Notes under the pieces: model-generated | Database searches by the model: none | Seen by the model: the letters and a program-made list of their open reading frames with translations, nothing else | What the model was told of the DNA's origin: nothing | Program-made: the position numbers and the translations under genes | DNA from: Candidatus Hodarchaeota archaeon | GTDB taxonomy: Archaea; Asgardarchaeota; Heimdallarchaeia; Hodarchaeales; Hodarchaeaceae | Direction of reading: 5' to 3' | Length of the DNA stretch: 15,104 bases | Assembly (NCBI GenBank): GCA_016840285.1 | Contig: JAEOSR010000021.1 | Location: 1 to 15,104, forward strand | In this document: positions 6,232 through 14,539 of the stretch, piece after piece | Layout of the letters: each line of letters opens with the position of its first letter | Numbering within the stretch: position 1 is the stretch's first letter

Positions 6232-7044
6232 ATGAATTGGCCAGATTGGAAGAAAAGCTACTATCAAATTATGGAAAAGTTATCTTTTGATACAGAGGCG
6301 GATTCTCAATCAGTACAAGTGTTAGAAACATATTTAACCAAATTATATCCTACTAAGAAAGATTTTTTCCTGCAAAAACTGAAAATAATTCTACTAAAAC
6401 CTGTGATTATTGCTGGAGCAGGCCCCTCTTTAAAAAAAGACTTTTCAACACTTTTCTTGGATTCTTATTCAGATAAGATTTTATCAAATTTTCAGATAAT
6501 TGCTGTTGATGGTGCAACTACATTATTCAAGCAAAAAAATGTCGTTCCATCCATAGTAGTCACTGATCTCGATGGTGATTTGGCTTCAATTAGTTGGGCC
6601 GTTCAAAAAGGTGCTCTGACATTAATTCACGCCCATGGTGACAACCAACATCAAATTTCTCTGTTCTTCAGGAAATACTATGATATTATCTCTAAAAATG
6701 ATGTTTGGGGAACTGCTCAGTGTGAACCTGGACAATTCCTTTTCAATTTTGGGGGATTTACCGATGGTGATCGGGCTATCTTCTTAGCTTTCCATTTTCA
6801 ATCCCCACTTATCGGGCTTATTGGTTTTGATTTTGGAACCCAAATCGGGGAATATAGTACACTCAACTCCCCCCTAAAGAAAAAAAAAGGGAAAAAACTG
6901 GAAAAATTCCAGATCGCCCTAGATTTAATGGCGACTTTTCATTCTCAACATAAAGGACTTCATTACAATCTAACTTACAAAGGACAGCAGATCCCTGGAT
7001 TTCCAAGTGTAGATATTGCTACTTTCCTAAGGAATTGGATCTGA
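6232..7044 (+). CDS. mptE: MptE-like 6-hydroxymethyl-7,8-dihydropterin diphosphokinase (DUF115)
   Basis: The archaeal MptE family uses ATP to diphosphorylate 6-hydroxymethyl-7,8-dihydropterin, the last pterin step before methanopterin or folate assembly. Counting from the ATG at 6232, the 270-residue protein begins MNWPDWKKSYYQIMEKLSF, the typical family N-terminus. Conserved blocks are GAGPSL (62-67), AVDGATTLF (91-99), VTDLDGD (110-116), HAHGDN (133-138), FGGFTDGDR (173-181) and GLIGFDFG (195-202), which form the nucleotide, pterin and metal pocket. A Lys-rich loop (215-222) looks like a lineage insertion. An in-frame GTG at 6172 would add 20 residues, but it lies almost on the TATA-like box and lacks family similarity, so I prefer the ATG. 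Its last 26 bases overlap the end of the convergent PTPS-like gene. Confidence 0.9.
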   Translation: MNWPDWKKSYYQIMEKLSFDTEADSQSVQVLETYLTKLYPTKKDFFLQKLKIILLKPVIIAGAGPSLKKDFSTLFLDSYSDKILSNFQIIAVDGATTLFKQKNVVPSIVVTDLDGDLASISWAVQKGALTLIHAHGDNQHQISLFFRKYYDIISKNDVWGTAQCEPGQFLFNFGGFTDGDRAIFLAFHFQSPLIGLIGFDFGTQIGEYSTLNSPLKKKKGKKLEKFQIALDLMATFHSQHKGLHYNLTYKGQQIPGFPSVDIATFLRNWI

Positions 7045-7543
7045 TAGAATAACTAGCGCGGTAAAACGATGTTTCCCATATTGTGATCTTAATAGTCTGT
7101 ATCCTTTTCCAAAAGCTCTCCTGTTTTAAACGATTTCGCATTTTCTCGCCCAATAATTGTGTTAAGGCTTCTGTGGTTACGTTTGTACAGTTCAATAACT
7201 TGATCTCACTCCTAGGAATGGAGTAAAATCGTCTTCCATATTCAATTTCGATGTTATCTTTATTTTCACGAATATACATATCTTTGTTTTTTAATGGTAA
7301 TAATACATAATGATCCCAATCTGAGAGGGTTTGGGAAAGGAGATTTTCCAGAAAAATAAAGTCGATTATCATATCATCGGTATCTACATTTCCCTCAATC
7401 TCAATTTCAGCTTGATAATTATGACCATGAAGACCTTCTTCATAATTATCAGAAATTAGAGCATGTGAGGCACTAAAGTGAGCTGAAACTCTATCAATAG
7501 CAACAGAGCTTGAAATATCATTTTGATTCAATACATAAATCAA
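7019..7543 (-). CDS. PTPS/QueD-family enzyme, PTPS-III type (Glu in place of catalytic Cys)
   Basis: This 174-residue protein is of the 6-pyruvoyl-tetrahydropterin synthase fold (COG0720). The zinc ligands are H27 (SASHAL), H39 and H41 (LHGHNY). Further family marks are MIIDF (58-62), WDHYVLL (76-82), NCTNVTTEAL (118-127) and the pterin-anchoring Glu in WETS (156-159). QueD and PTPS have Cys four positions before the first His of HGH; here that residue is E35, giving ExxxHGH. This is the mark of PTPS-III, which forms 6-hydroxymethyl-7,8-dihydropterin in organisms lacking FolB. That product is the substrate of the convergent MptE-like enzyme. The start is TTG (7543-7541), overlapping the trxB stop as TTGA, so translation is probably coupled; no ATG lies near. 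A queuosine/archaeosine role (QueD) is less likely without the Cys. Confidence 0.87.
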   Translation of the reverse strand: MIYVLNQNDISSSVAIDRVSAHFSASHALISDNYEEGLHGHNYQAEIEIEGNVDTDDMIIDFIFLENLLSQTLSDWDHYVLLPLKNKDMYIRENKDNIEIEYGRRFYSIPRSEIKLLNCTNVTTEALTQLLGEKMRNRLKQESFWKRIQTIKITIWETSFYRASYSIRSNSLGK

Positions 7544-8511
7544 CCATTGCTAATTTCTTTTCCATACCAATCCCCACCCCTCATATCAAGGAAAGCAGAA
7601 ATCGCAGCAGTTGTACCCTCACCTACTGCGACAGAAATTTGGCCTTGGCCAGGAGTAATGTCACCACAGGCATAAATTCGGGGGATATTAGTTCGTTGTT
7701 TATCATCGACCTTGATTAATCCTTCGTCAGTCAGCTCAATACCGACCTTTTTTGCTAGTTCATTATTGGGAATAATACCAATAGCTACGAAAATTGCTTT
7801 TACACGAAGTGAATCTTCTTCTCCTGTCTTTACATTTTTCAGAGTAATTTTCTTGACTCCACCCGCTTCACTCCCATGAATTTCAGAAACCACAGAATCC
7901 CATAAAAAGTTGACCTTTGAATTATTAAGAATTTCCCTCTGTAACGATTTTTCTGCTCGTAATTGGTCACGACGATGAACTAAATACACTTCTCGAACTA
8001 CATTATCTAGGTAAAGTGCTTCTGTGACCGCAGAGTTGCCTCCTCCAACTACAGCTACCTTTTTAGATTTATATAAAGGGCCATCGCATGTTGCACAATA
8101 AGATACACCCTTCGCTTCAAATTCTTTTTCACCAGGAATATTCAAATGACGATGAGAAGTACCAGTAGCAAGTATGACCACTTTTGCCTTGAAAACACCT
8201 GAAGTTGATACTACCTCGAATGGAACTTGGTCAGTCTTAATACCTGATACCTCTACTAGCTCTTGAATCTCAGCCCCAAATTTTTCTGCTTGTTTCCTTA
8301 ATTTCTCTGCAAATTCGAGACCTGTGATTTCAGAAAAGCCAGGGTAATTTTCTATTATTGGAGTGACTGCTGCCAGGCCTCCTACCGCCTCCTTCTCGAG
8401 TACTAATGTTTTCCAACCCATACGTGAACCATAGATGGCAGAAGCCATACCTGCTGGTCCAGCACCAATTATTACCATATCATACTCATTATTTTGAGGG
8501 GTACTTGCCAT
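7540..8511 (-). CDS. trxB: Thioredoxin reductase (NADPH, FAD)
   Basis: The 323-residue protein has the full low-molecular-weight TrxB layout. The FAD Rossmann motif is GAGPAG (16-21), with a second FAD region ATGTSHRHLNIPGE (115-128). The redox pair is C139-A-T-C142, within YCATCDGP. The NADPH motif is GGGNSA (156-161), with the phosphate-binding HRR (179-181). The C-terminal FAD contact is ACGDI (281-285). The HRR triad points to NADPH, not NADH. It reduces thioredoxin or a glutaredoxin-like partner in the cytoplasm; no thioredoxin gene is in the window. ATG 8511-8509 follows GGTGGAG about 12 bases upstream. Between that site and a TATA-like box lies an inverted repeat (8526-8546) that may control it. 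The gene overlaps the start of the PTPS-like gene by four bases. Confidence 0.95.
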   Translation of the reverse strand: MASTPQNNEYDMVIIGAGPAGMASAIYGSRMGWKTLVLEKEAVGGLAAVTPIIENYPGFSEITGLEFAEKLRKQAEKFGAEIQELVEVSGIKTDQVPFEVVSTSGVFKAKVVILATGTSHRHLNIPGEKEFEAKGVSYCATCDGPLYKSKKVAVVGGGNSAVTEALYLDNVVREVYLVHRRDQLRAEKSLQREILNNSKVNFLWDSVVSEIHGSEAGGVKKITLKNVKTGEEDSLRVKAIFVAIGIIPNNELAKKVGIELTDEGLIKVDDKQRTNIPRIYACGDITPGQGQISVAVGEGTTAAISAFLDMRGGDWYGKEISNG

Positions 8512-8525
8512 GGTAGCTTACTCTC

Positions 8526-8546
8526 CACCTAAAAATGAATTAGGTG
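8526..8546 (-). promoter_or_regulatory. Inverted repeat at the trxB promoter/leader
   Basis: CACCTAA and TTAGGTG are perfect seven-base arms around a seven-base spacer. On the minus strand the repeat lies just downstream of a TATA-like TATTATAT (8554-8547), and its last arm abuts the GGTGGAG ribosome site. It could be an operator for a dimeric regulator or, if transcribed, a hairpin that hides the ribosome site. Confidence 0.5.
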
Positions 8547-8563
8547 ATATAATACTCACAATG

Positions 8564-8836
8564 TTAAGATCGAAATATTAAGTTTTTGCGAAGCTTATCA
8601 TAATTTCGAATTGTCTTATCTCTTGTTATCGGATTATGACTCCCAAGAATTCCAATAGTTAGTTTGTATTCTCCATTTTTGTCTTTCTGAATAAAAATAG
8701 AGCTTTTAATTCTGTTTTTGTATCCCTTAGATTCACTTAAAAGGTGCCTTACTGATTTAGACCTCAAAATAGCTCCTGCATATACAAGATTGTGAAATCT
8801 ATTTTCAATGCAAAATCGTTGAAAAGGTATATCCAT
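8564..8836 (-). CDS. Hypothetical 90-residue basic protein upstream of trxB
   Basis: I do not recognise this protein. It starts at ATG 8836-8834 with a weak AGGTT upstream, and ends 52 bases before trxB on the same strand, so it may be co-transcribed. It is rich in Lys and Arg and has no membrane segment or Cys pair. The segment IKSSIFIQKDKNGEYKLTIG (43-62) would form a beta hairpin around DKNG, followed by a helical, basic end. The composition fits a small folded, perhaps nucleic-acid-binding protein, but nothing specific supports that. The frame is open with no better alternative on either strand. Confidence 0.5.
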   Translation of the reverse strand: MDIPFQRFCIENRFHNLVYAGAILRSKSVRHLLSESKGYKNRIKSSIFIQKDKNGEYKLTIGILGSHNPITRDKTIRNYDKLRKNLIFRS

Positions 8837-9210
8837 TATGCTAACCTGAGAGTAAAAAAATACAGATATTGATTCACTATTGAATGATGTGTTCGCTTTT
8901 TATAATCCAAAAAAAAAAGAACACAAGATCAAGAAATGATGGTTAATCTTGGGATTCTATCATGAAAACATTCTATTCTTTATTAAGAAATTTCAGTGGT
9001 TCTTGGATTAAATATTTTCAGTTTTTAAACTCTTTAAAGTCACAGTCTGAGATTTTTCAGTCAGAGAATCAATGTATATTGAAATGATAATCGATTCTTT
9101 ATAATAAATGTTAAATGAATTAGAAATTCTGTTTTTTATATTAGATATATGAAAGATTTATTTAGTTCAAATCATTAAAACTAGAATAAAATAGAATAGA
9201 TGGATTAAAT
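8837..9210. other. AT-rich intergenic region upstream of the HerA-like gene
   Basis: No gene is seen. The region contains a hairpin with an A10 run (8889-8924), a small TCTGA/TCAGA inverted repeat near 9048-9065, and several TATA-like boxes, including TTTATAATAA near 9098 and TTTTTTATATTAG near 9132. Which of these drives the rightward gene cannot be told. Confidence 0.45.
8889..8924. repeat. Imperfect inverted repeat with A10 loop-side run
   Basis: GTGTTC (8889-8894) pairs with GAACAC (8919-8924). Inside, T5 (8897-8901) can pair with part of the A10 run (8909-8918). Read leftward this gives a hairpin with a T-run, a possible terminator of an unseen leftward transcript. Read rightward it contains TTTTTATAAT, a TATA-like box. 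Confidence 0.4.
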
Positions 9211-11862
9211 TTGTATGAAGTAATAAAGTCTTCAACAGGGGAAATCTCTTTCTATATAGATGAAACTAAAGCGACCATTCATGAACAGGACTTTGTTTTA
9301 ATTACAGATTCAGAAAAAACTCCTGAAAAACAGTATTTAGCTCAAGTCGTGCGTCTTATTCAAACCAAGGGGGAAGAAATAAGTGGAACGGCCACAATTC
9401 TAGGAGAAATTAATTCTGAAGATTTTTCACTTTTGCCCTGTCGGTTCCCTATTTCTTCACAAGCACAGATCGCACACCCACCTAAAGGACTTGTCTCAAA
9501 AATTATCTCTTACAGGGGTGATCAAGGGATATACCTGGGAGATGTTGTCACTTATAAAGATCATACTGATCCTTTTCTTATATCACCTAAGTTTATAGAA
9601 CGACATGTTCTTTGCGTGGCAAGTACTGGCGCGGGAAAATCGTACAGTGTTGGGGTGTTATTAGAAGAAATTATTATGAAGTTTAAGTCAGCCACAGTCT
9701 TACTATTCGATATCCACAACGAATATTGGGGTTTAGCTCTGCCAAATGATGGAGTAGAGATTGAACAACTGGATTATGAAGAATATTCACCCCGTGAATT
9801 CCAGGATAACATTCTAGTTTTCGAAAAAGACTCACTAGGACTTGGAACACAATTTGATTTACCACGAATACGTAGATTAATAGATCTAACAGCTGCGCAA
9901 GAGAATTCATTATCAAATTTAATTAAAAAACCAATCTTGCTAGATGAATTGGTCTCACTTATACAAAAGTCTGATTTTCACACTTCAACTCGAGAAACTC
10001 TAATTTCAAAGATTGTGTCTTTGCAAAACATGAACCTATTTGAGAAAGAACTTGAATTGAACACACTCATCTATCCAGGGCAGATCTCTATTATCCGTTT
10101 AGATCAGTTTACCGACGAGAAAAAGCGGAATTTATTTGTCAATGAAGTCCTAACTCTGGTATTCGAGAAGAAAATTCATGGAGAAATAGCAAAGGAGCAG
10201 GAAGTTGTTCTTGTAGTTGAAGAAGCGCATCGTTTCTCAACTACAAACAAAATTTTATCACGAATTGCTCGTGAAGGACGAAAATTTGGGATTTATGAAA
10301 TTCTCATCTCTCAACGGCCTGGAGATTTCCCAGATGATATCATCGCTAATATGAACACATTAATTGCATTAAGGATAAGATCTGATAAGGATATTAACAA
10401 GATTCGATTGATGGAAGGAATAAGCACTGAAGTAGTGTCAAATTTACCTCATCTCATACGGGGAGAAGCGTTAATTGTAGGATTAGGGAGTCAAGGGCCT
10501 ATAAAAATCCATGTCCGTCCCCGTTTATCAAAGCATATAGATCCTCAGGAAGATGAAATGCCTAGTTCTATCCCACGATATAGAGGGATTATGAAGATAG
10601 AAGGATCAAAGATTGTTTCTGATCCTTCCATGGATGAATTAGATACACCTATGTCAGAACCAGCTATGATTGAACAAGAAGAAAGTACACCTTCTACGTC
10701 TGAGATTGAAGCATTTAGTTACAAAGATTTGACTAATTTACTTACATGTGAACATATTTTAATTCTTCATAAAAATACTGGACTTTGTATTTTTGAACTA
10801 GGAATAACTATGCTTAAAATAGACCCTCAACTAGTTTCAGGTTTCCTGAGTGCAATTTCAGGACTTTTTAGTGAACTCAAGACAGATCTCGTTAAAGAAC
10901 GATCGATATTGCGAATATTCACTGAAGAGATTGGAGACAAGGCTTTTGAAATCATCACTGTGGAAGGAGCTAATTCTGTTACTGCCGTCATCCTAGATCG
11001 AACTCCAAAATACCTGAATGATTTTAAGAGACGAATCAGAAATTTCTCTTATCAATTCGAAACTGAGTTCCATACAAATCTTAAAGAATTTGTTGGGTTA
11101 ATTGATGAATTCGCTCCAACAATTAAACTTCTTGATCGTTATCTAGGATTGTCCTTGATTTCTCCTTTACAATTGAATCGTTCCTACCGAGAGGAAATAT
11201 CTCATCCGATATTATACGAGGTCATCAATAAACAAATCGATCAACTTGCATTATCTGAGGGCCTCTTTGCAATAGAAATTGTTAATCAATGTCTTTTAGA
11301 TTCAGACTACAGTTATCGAAAAATCACAGAGGTTATTATTTCATATCTTCATGATAAGATTCTTGTACTCGCTGATCAAAATCGTACATTACCACATTTT
11401 GTCTCTCCGCTTCATCCAGTGGAGCTAGAGTACCTCGAAGAAACTGGATCTGAAGATCAAACTTCTATTCATTCTGAGGCTGATGTAACAGAGTACATTT
11501 CTGGGGAAGGATCTCAAGAAGTAGGAGAAGAGGACATTAAATGGTTTACGGAGCTAGTGGATGACTTACAGGAAAATTCCCTTCCAACAACTCTTATATC
11601 TGATATTTTAGAACGAGATTTAATATTTGAATCAGATATTAGATTAGATGCCAATTCAATCCGAATTCTAACATACTCAGAATCAGAGTTATTGCAATGG
11701 GCTGCTTTAATGACTCAAAAGGGATTTGTGCTCAATGATAAAGCTACAAATCCTTTAAATGGGGTAAAAATCTCCCTGAAAACGGATTTTACAACAATTA
11801 TCAGTTCAATTGCCCAATTAGATTCTGGAAATTATCTCTTCTTAATTGGAGAAGCTAAATAA
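9211..11862 (+). CDS. HerA-like ATPase fused to a longin/roadblock-like domain
   Basis: This 883-residue protein has an N-terminal half like HerA (COG0433, DUF87). A HAS-barrel-like region (about 1-115) leads into the hexameric FtsK/HerA ATPase. The latter has Walker A ASTGAGKS (137-144), FDIHNEYWG (166-174), Walker B VVLVVEEAH (332-340), SRIAREGRKFG (350-360) and ISQRPGDFPDD (366-376). HerA works with the nuclease NurA in end resection, but no nurA, mre11 or rad50 gene is in the window. After an acidic linker (about 440-500), residues 513-645 (ILILHKNTGLCIFELG, DPQLVSGFLSAISGLFSE, EFVGLIDEFAPTIKLLDRYL) resemble Asgard longin/roadblock-type domains. The last 200 residues are acidic and unassigned. 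The start is TTG, with a stop three codons' reach upstream and no in-frame ATG. The length is nearly twice that of usual HerA. The ATPase call is firm; the process is unknown. Confidence 0.85.
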   Translation: MYEVIKSSTGEISFYIDETKATIHEQDFVLITDSEKTPEKQYLAQVVRLIQTKGEEISGTATILGEINSEDFSLLPCRFPISSQAQIAHPPKGLVSKIISYRGDQGIYLGDVVTYKDHTDPFLISPKFIERHVLCVASTGAGKSYSVGVLLEEIIMKFKSATVLLFDIHNEYWGLALPNDGVEIEQLDYEEYSPREFQDNILVFEKDSLGLGTQFDLPRIRRLIDLTAAQENSLSNLIKKPILLDELVSLIQKSDFHTSTRETLISKIVSLQNMNLFEKELELNTLIYPGQISIIRLDQFTDEKKRNLFVNEVLTLVFEKKIHGEIAKEQEVVLVVEEAHRFSTTNKILSRIAREGRKFGIYEILISQRPGDFPDDIIANMNTLIALRIRSDKDINKIRLMEGISTEVVSNLPHLIRGEALIVGLGSQGPIKIHVRPRLSKHIDPQEDEMPSSIPRYRGIMKIEGSKIVSDPSMDELDTPMSEPAMIEQEESTPSTSEIEAFSYKDLTNLLTCEHILILHKNTGLCIFELGITMLKIDPQLVSGFLSAISGLFSELKTDLVKERSILRIFTEEIGDKAFEIITVEGANSVTAVILDRTPKYLNDFKRRIRNFSYQFETEFHTNLKEFVGLIDEFAPTIKLLDRYLGLSLISPLQLNRSYREEISHPILYEVINKQIDQLALSEGLFAIEIVNQCLLDSDYSYRKITEVIISYLHDKILVLADQNRTLPHFVSPLHPVELEYLEETGSEDQTSIHSEADVTEYISGEGSQEVGEEDIKWFTELVDDLQENSLPTTLISDILERDLIFESDIRLDANSIRILTYSESELLQWAALMTQKGFVLNDKATNPLNGVKISLKTDFTTIISSIAQLDSGNYLFLIGEAK

Positions 11863-11898
11863 GAGTTTATTTCAAGTATTTGTCATAGTAGAAACTCT
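11862..11898. terminator. Possible shared hairpin between convergent genes
   Basis: AGAGTTT (11862-11868) and AAACTCT (11892-11898) are perfect seven-base arms around a loop of 23 bases, in the 64-base gap between convergent stop codons. This could end transcripts from both sides, but T-runs are short. Confidence 0.35.
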
Positions 11899-11926
11899 AA
11901 TGGTTGGAAATCTTAAGTAAAAGGTC

Positions 11927-14539
11927 TTATCCTGTAGAGAAAGTTTCGTCAATAAGATTAAGATCGCTTTTAAAAGCATCTAGATCTCCTAACCACATTG
12001 GTAGGGTTTTCACATGCCTTTCCTCAAAATCAGTTAAAAACACACTGAGTTTTTTCCGTAATTCAGTAGAGGTACTATCTGCAAAAATCGCGGCAAAGAC
12101 CCACTTTGCATATTCAATGGTTAGAACAACATCCCCATGATCTATGGTCTTTAATAACTGTTCACTTCGTACAGCTTCTTTCGCGAAAGAAGTGATTGCG
12201 GAAAAAAGACCAGCTACCAACGCTGGTTCAACTTGTGATTCCGCTGCAAAAGTGTGTGATAATACCGCGCGCCCATCAAGCATCATTACATGGAGAGAGT
12301 CAATCGTTACTTCCTCAAATGAGTACGAAAATTCTCTATGCAGTATAGTCAAGACTTGATTGAATGGGACATCGAGATCAAAAGTTAGATCGTCTAAGAT
12401 TTGATGAATCTCATCAGAACTTAACCCACTTTTCTTCGTTAACTCATCTAATGGTTCCATTTTTCCAGTAATTGCATCACGCAGCTGTTGACCGTTTTCA
12501 ATCGCTGTCCAAGCTTCTTCTATCCTTTGATTTGTTTCTGGATTGTCAACTGGAGCTGTCCCAATTAAGATAATATCTGATTTCCTTTTTAATTCATTTA
12601 GATTGGGAAGTCTTCCTATATCAGAATAAACTGATTTATATTGTATTTTCTCCTCTCCTTCTAAATCGCTTTTCTGTGTTCTGATATGGAACTTCCGTCT
12701 TACTAAAAATAGAATGCTTCCATAAGTCAATATTATAACAAAAGGATGCAACAGATTATAAGGAATGGACAGAAGCCCGAGAAATATACCACCCTCTCCT
12801 TTCCAAATTACAGGAATCCGTTGTAATTCTGGGATAATAAAATGTATATCACCGAAGATACCTTCTTTCCAGATATTAGTATACCATTGCAACCGTTCTC
12901 CTCCAGCGAGCCCTGACGTGAGTGTGATAAATGGAGGTATTAACCCAACACCATTGATGATGAAAATTGGATTATCCAAATTTAGAAATGGTATAAGTTT
13001 ATATAGAGTTTCATCATACCACAAAAAGAGTAGTATGCTGACTGAGGATATCGACAAATATGCAACCAACGTGGTTGTAAAAATACTCCAATTCCATCTT
13101 CTTATTAACAGAATGAACGCTGCACTTAAAATAAAACTTACATAATTCAGAGTAAACCAAAAAAAAGTGCTATATTGAACTGTATCAATATTTCGGGGGT
13201 ACAAACCTGAGACAATGACACGATAAACAAGGAAACCACTTGCTAGTAGGAAACCAATAATTACTCCCATTGCGGCTGATTTTGCGATACTAGCAGAATC
13301 TATCCGCTTAACTGCTAATTTGAGATTTTTAAATGTCTCAATGAGCTTAATTAGCAAATAAATCGAGAAAGGTTCGAAAATATCCAAAAAAAGCACAAAA
13401 AATATTGAAACCATAATGAAATACACAACGAAATAAGAAACTACGAAGATTTGCTCAAAATACTGAACTAAAAAGAGAATAACTGCGAGACCTGACATAA
13501 AAGCACCTACAGTTGATAGACTCTGAACCATTGCAACATATAGTTGATTTCCTAGAAATTTACCTTTTCTTGACAAGCGACTTGCTTTTATAAGATACAC
13601 ACTAAATACAATTGAAGCAATGTAAGCAAAGAATATTTCTAGAAAATGTCCCATCGCAGTCCCTTGTAATAAACTTGGATTTTCAGTTTCTCCAAGTAAA
13701 TGAAGGATTGTCATAAGAAGAAATAGTGTAATGGGGAGGATTGCAATGAGTACTTTCAACAACTCTTTTTCATTTCCCCATTCCTTTTCTTTCACCCTTT
13801 TTGTTATTTCTTGAAAGGGTGATACTTCCATTTCAAACTGTATCTCTTGTAATCGTTGAGTGACAGTCCGTACTGACGTTAATTGCTGTTGCAAATTATT
13901 AATATCATTCTCTAGTGTGTTAATTTCATGAGTGATCTCTGGAATCTCCGTTTCATTGGCAAATTTCCGTTTATTCTGAAGAAGTTTGATTTCCTCCTCA
14001 TTCTGATTTATTAGTCGTTTAAGTGGTTTTTTCTCATTTCGACTCTCACCCCATGTTTGGTATAACAATATCACCATTGAAATCATTGGTGAAAAGCCAA
14101 ACACAAACGCTAGAATAATGATTGGATAATATAAATAATTAACAATTGAATTTATAAAATGTTGGAACATATACTTAACTAATAAAGGTAATCCTGGCAA
14201 TCCAATTGATGTTAAAAAGCCATTTATTGTTTCTTCATCAACAACCGCTGAATCCCATATGGTACTATATTCATTTGTTCCAATAACAGGATAGTACTCT
14301 TGATCCATATATTGAGTTGGATTTGGGACAATAGCGTTCAAAATGCTGGGAAAAATAAAATATGCGAAATAAAAGACAATGAATCCGAAATAGGCACGAT
14401 TAAAGATGATCGCGAAGAAATTCTCATCCTTTCGTCGCGTGAACAGATAAGGCACGAATAAAATAATTATAGGAGAGAAAGTTAAAAGTAAAGAGACAAA
14501 AAGGTTAACTGGGTCTAATAATGGGTCTATTAAAGCCAT
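11927..14539 (-). CDS. Large polytopic membrane protein with coiled coil and C-terminal longin-like domain
   Basis: I know no named family for this 870-residue protein. Hydrophobic segments lie at about 12-33, 46-66, 134-160, 262-282, 298-316, 340-360, 364-386, 420-440, 458-478, 488-508, 525-545 and 585-613. A charged coiled coil (about 168-250) sits between the third and fourth. After the last membrane segment come a 130-residue cytoplasmic-looking stretch, including a possible small helix-turn-helix-like LDELTKKSGLSSDEIHQIL (697-715), then a domain at about 746-865. This domain (SLHVMMLDGRAVLSHTF, LVAGLFSAITSFAKEA, VFLTDFEERHVKTL) follows the same pattern as the longin-like domain of the convergent HerA-like protein. 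ATG 14539-14537 follows AGGATG. It could be a membrane-bound sensor or trafficking scaffold; this is inference from architecture only. Confidence 0.82.
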   Translation of the reverse strand: MALIDPLLDPVNLFVSLLLTFSPIIILFVPYLFTRRKDENFFAIIFNRAYFGFIVFYFAYFIFPSILNAIVPNPTQYMDQEYYPVIGTNEYSTIWDSAVVDEETINGFLTSIGLPGLPLLVKYMFQHFINSIVNYLYYPIIILAFVFGFSPMISMVILLYQTWGESRNEKKPLKRLINQNEEEIKLLQNKRKFANETEIPEITHEINTLENDINNLQQQLTSVRTVTQRLQEIQFEMEVSPFQEITKRVKEKEWGNEKELLKVLIAILPITLFLLMTILHLLGETENPSLLQGTAMGHFLEIFFAYIASIVFSVYLIKASRLSRKGKFLGNQLYVAMVQSLSTVGAFMSGLAVILFLVQYFEQIFVVSYFVVYFIMVSIFFVLFLDIFEPFSIYLLIKLIETFKNLKLAVKRIDSASIAKSAAMGVIIGFLLASGFLVYRVIVSGLYPRNIDTVQYSTFFWFTLNYVSFILSAAFILLIRRWNWSIFTTTLVAYLSISSVSILLFLWYDETLYKLIPFLNLDNPIFIINGVGLIPPFITLTSGLAGGERLQWYTNIWKEGIFGDIHFIIPELQRIPVIWKGEGGIFLGLLSIPYNLLHPFVIILTYGSILFLVRRKFHIRTQKSDLEGEEKIQYKSVYSDIGRLPNLNELKRKSDIILIGTAPVDNPETNQRIEEAWTAIENGQQLRDAITGKMEPLDELTKKSGLSSDEIHQILDDLTFDLDVPFNQVLTILHREFSYSFEEVTIDSLHVMMLDGRAVLSHTFAAESQVEPALVAGLFSAITSFAKEAVRSEQLLKTIDHGDVVLTIEYAKWVFAAIFADSTSTELRKKLSVFLTDFEERHVKTLPMWLGDLDAFKSDLNLIDETFSTG

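Noticed and set aside
1728..11862. A single DNA-repair or defence island built from MutS-, SNM1- and HerA-like genes
   Set aside because: The genes are on different strands, separated by RNA, pterin and redox genes, with no shared operon or typical defence partner.
12765..13145. Rightward 126-residue frame
   Set aside because: Antisense to membrane segments of the polytopic protein; no motif and no start signal.
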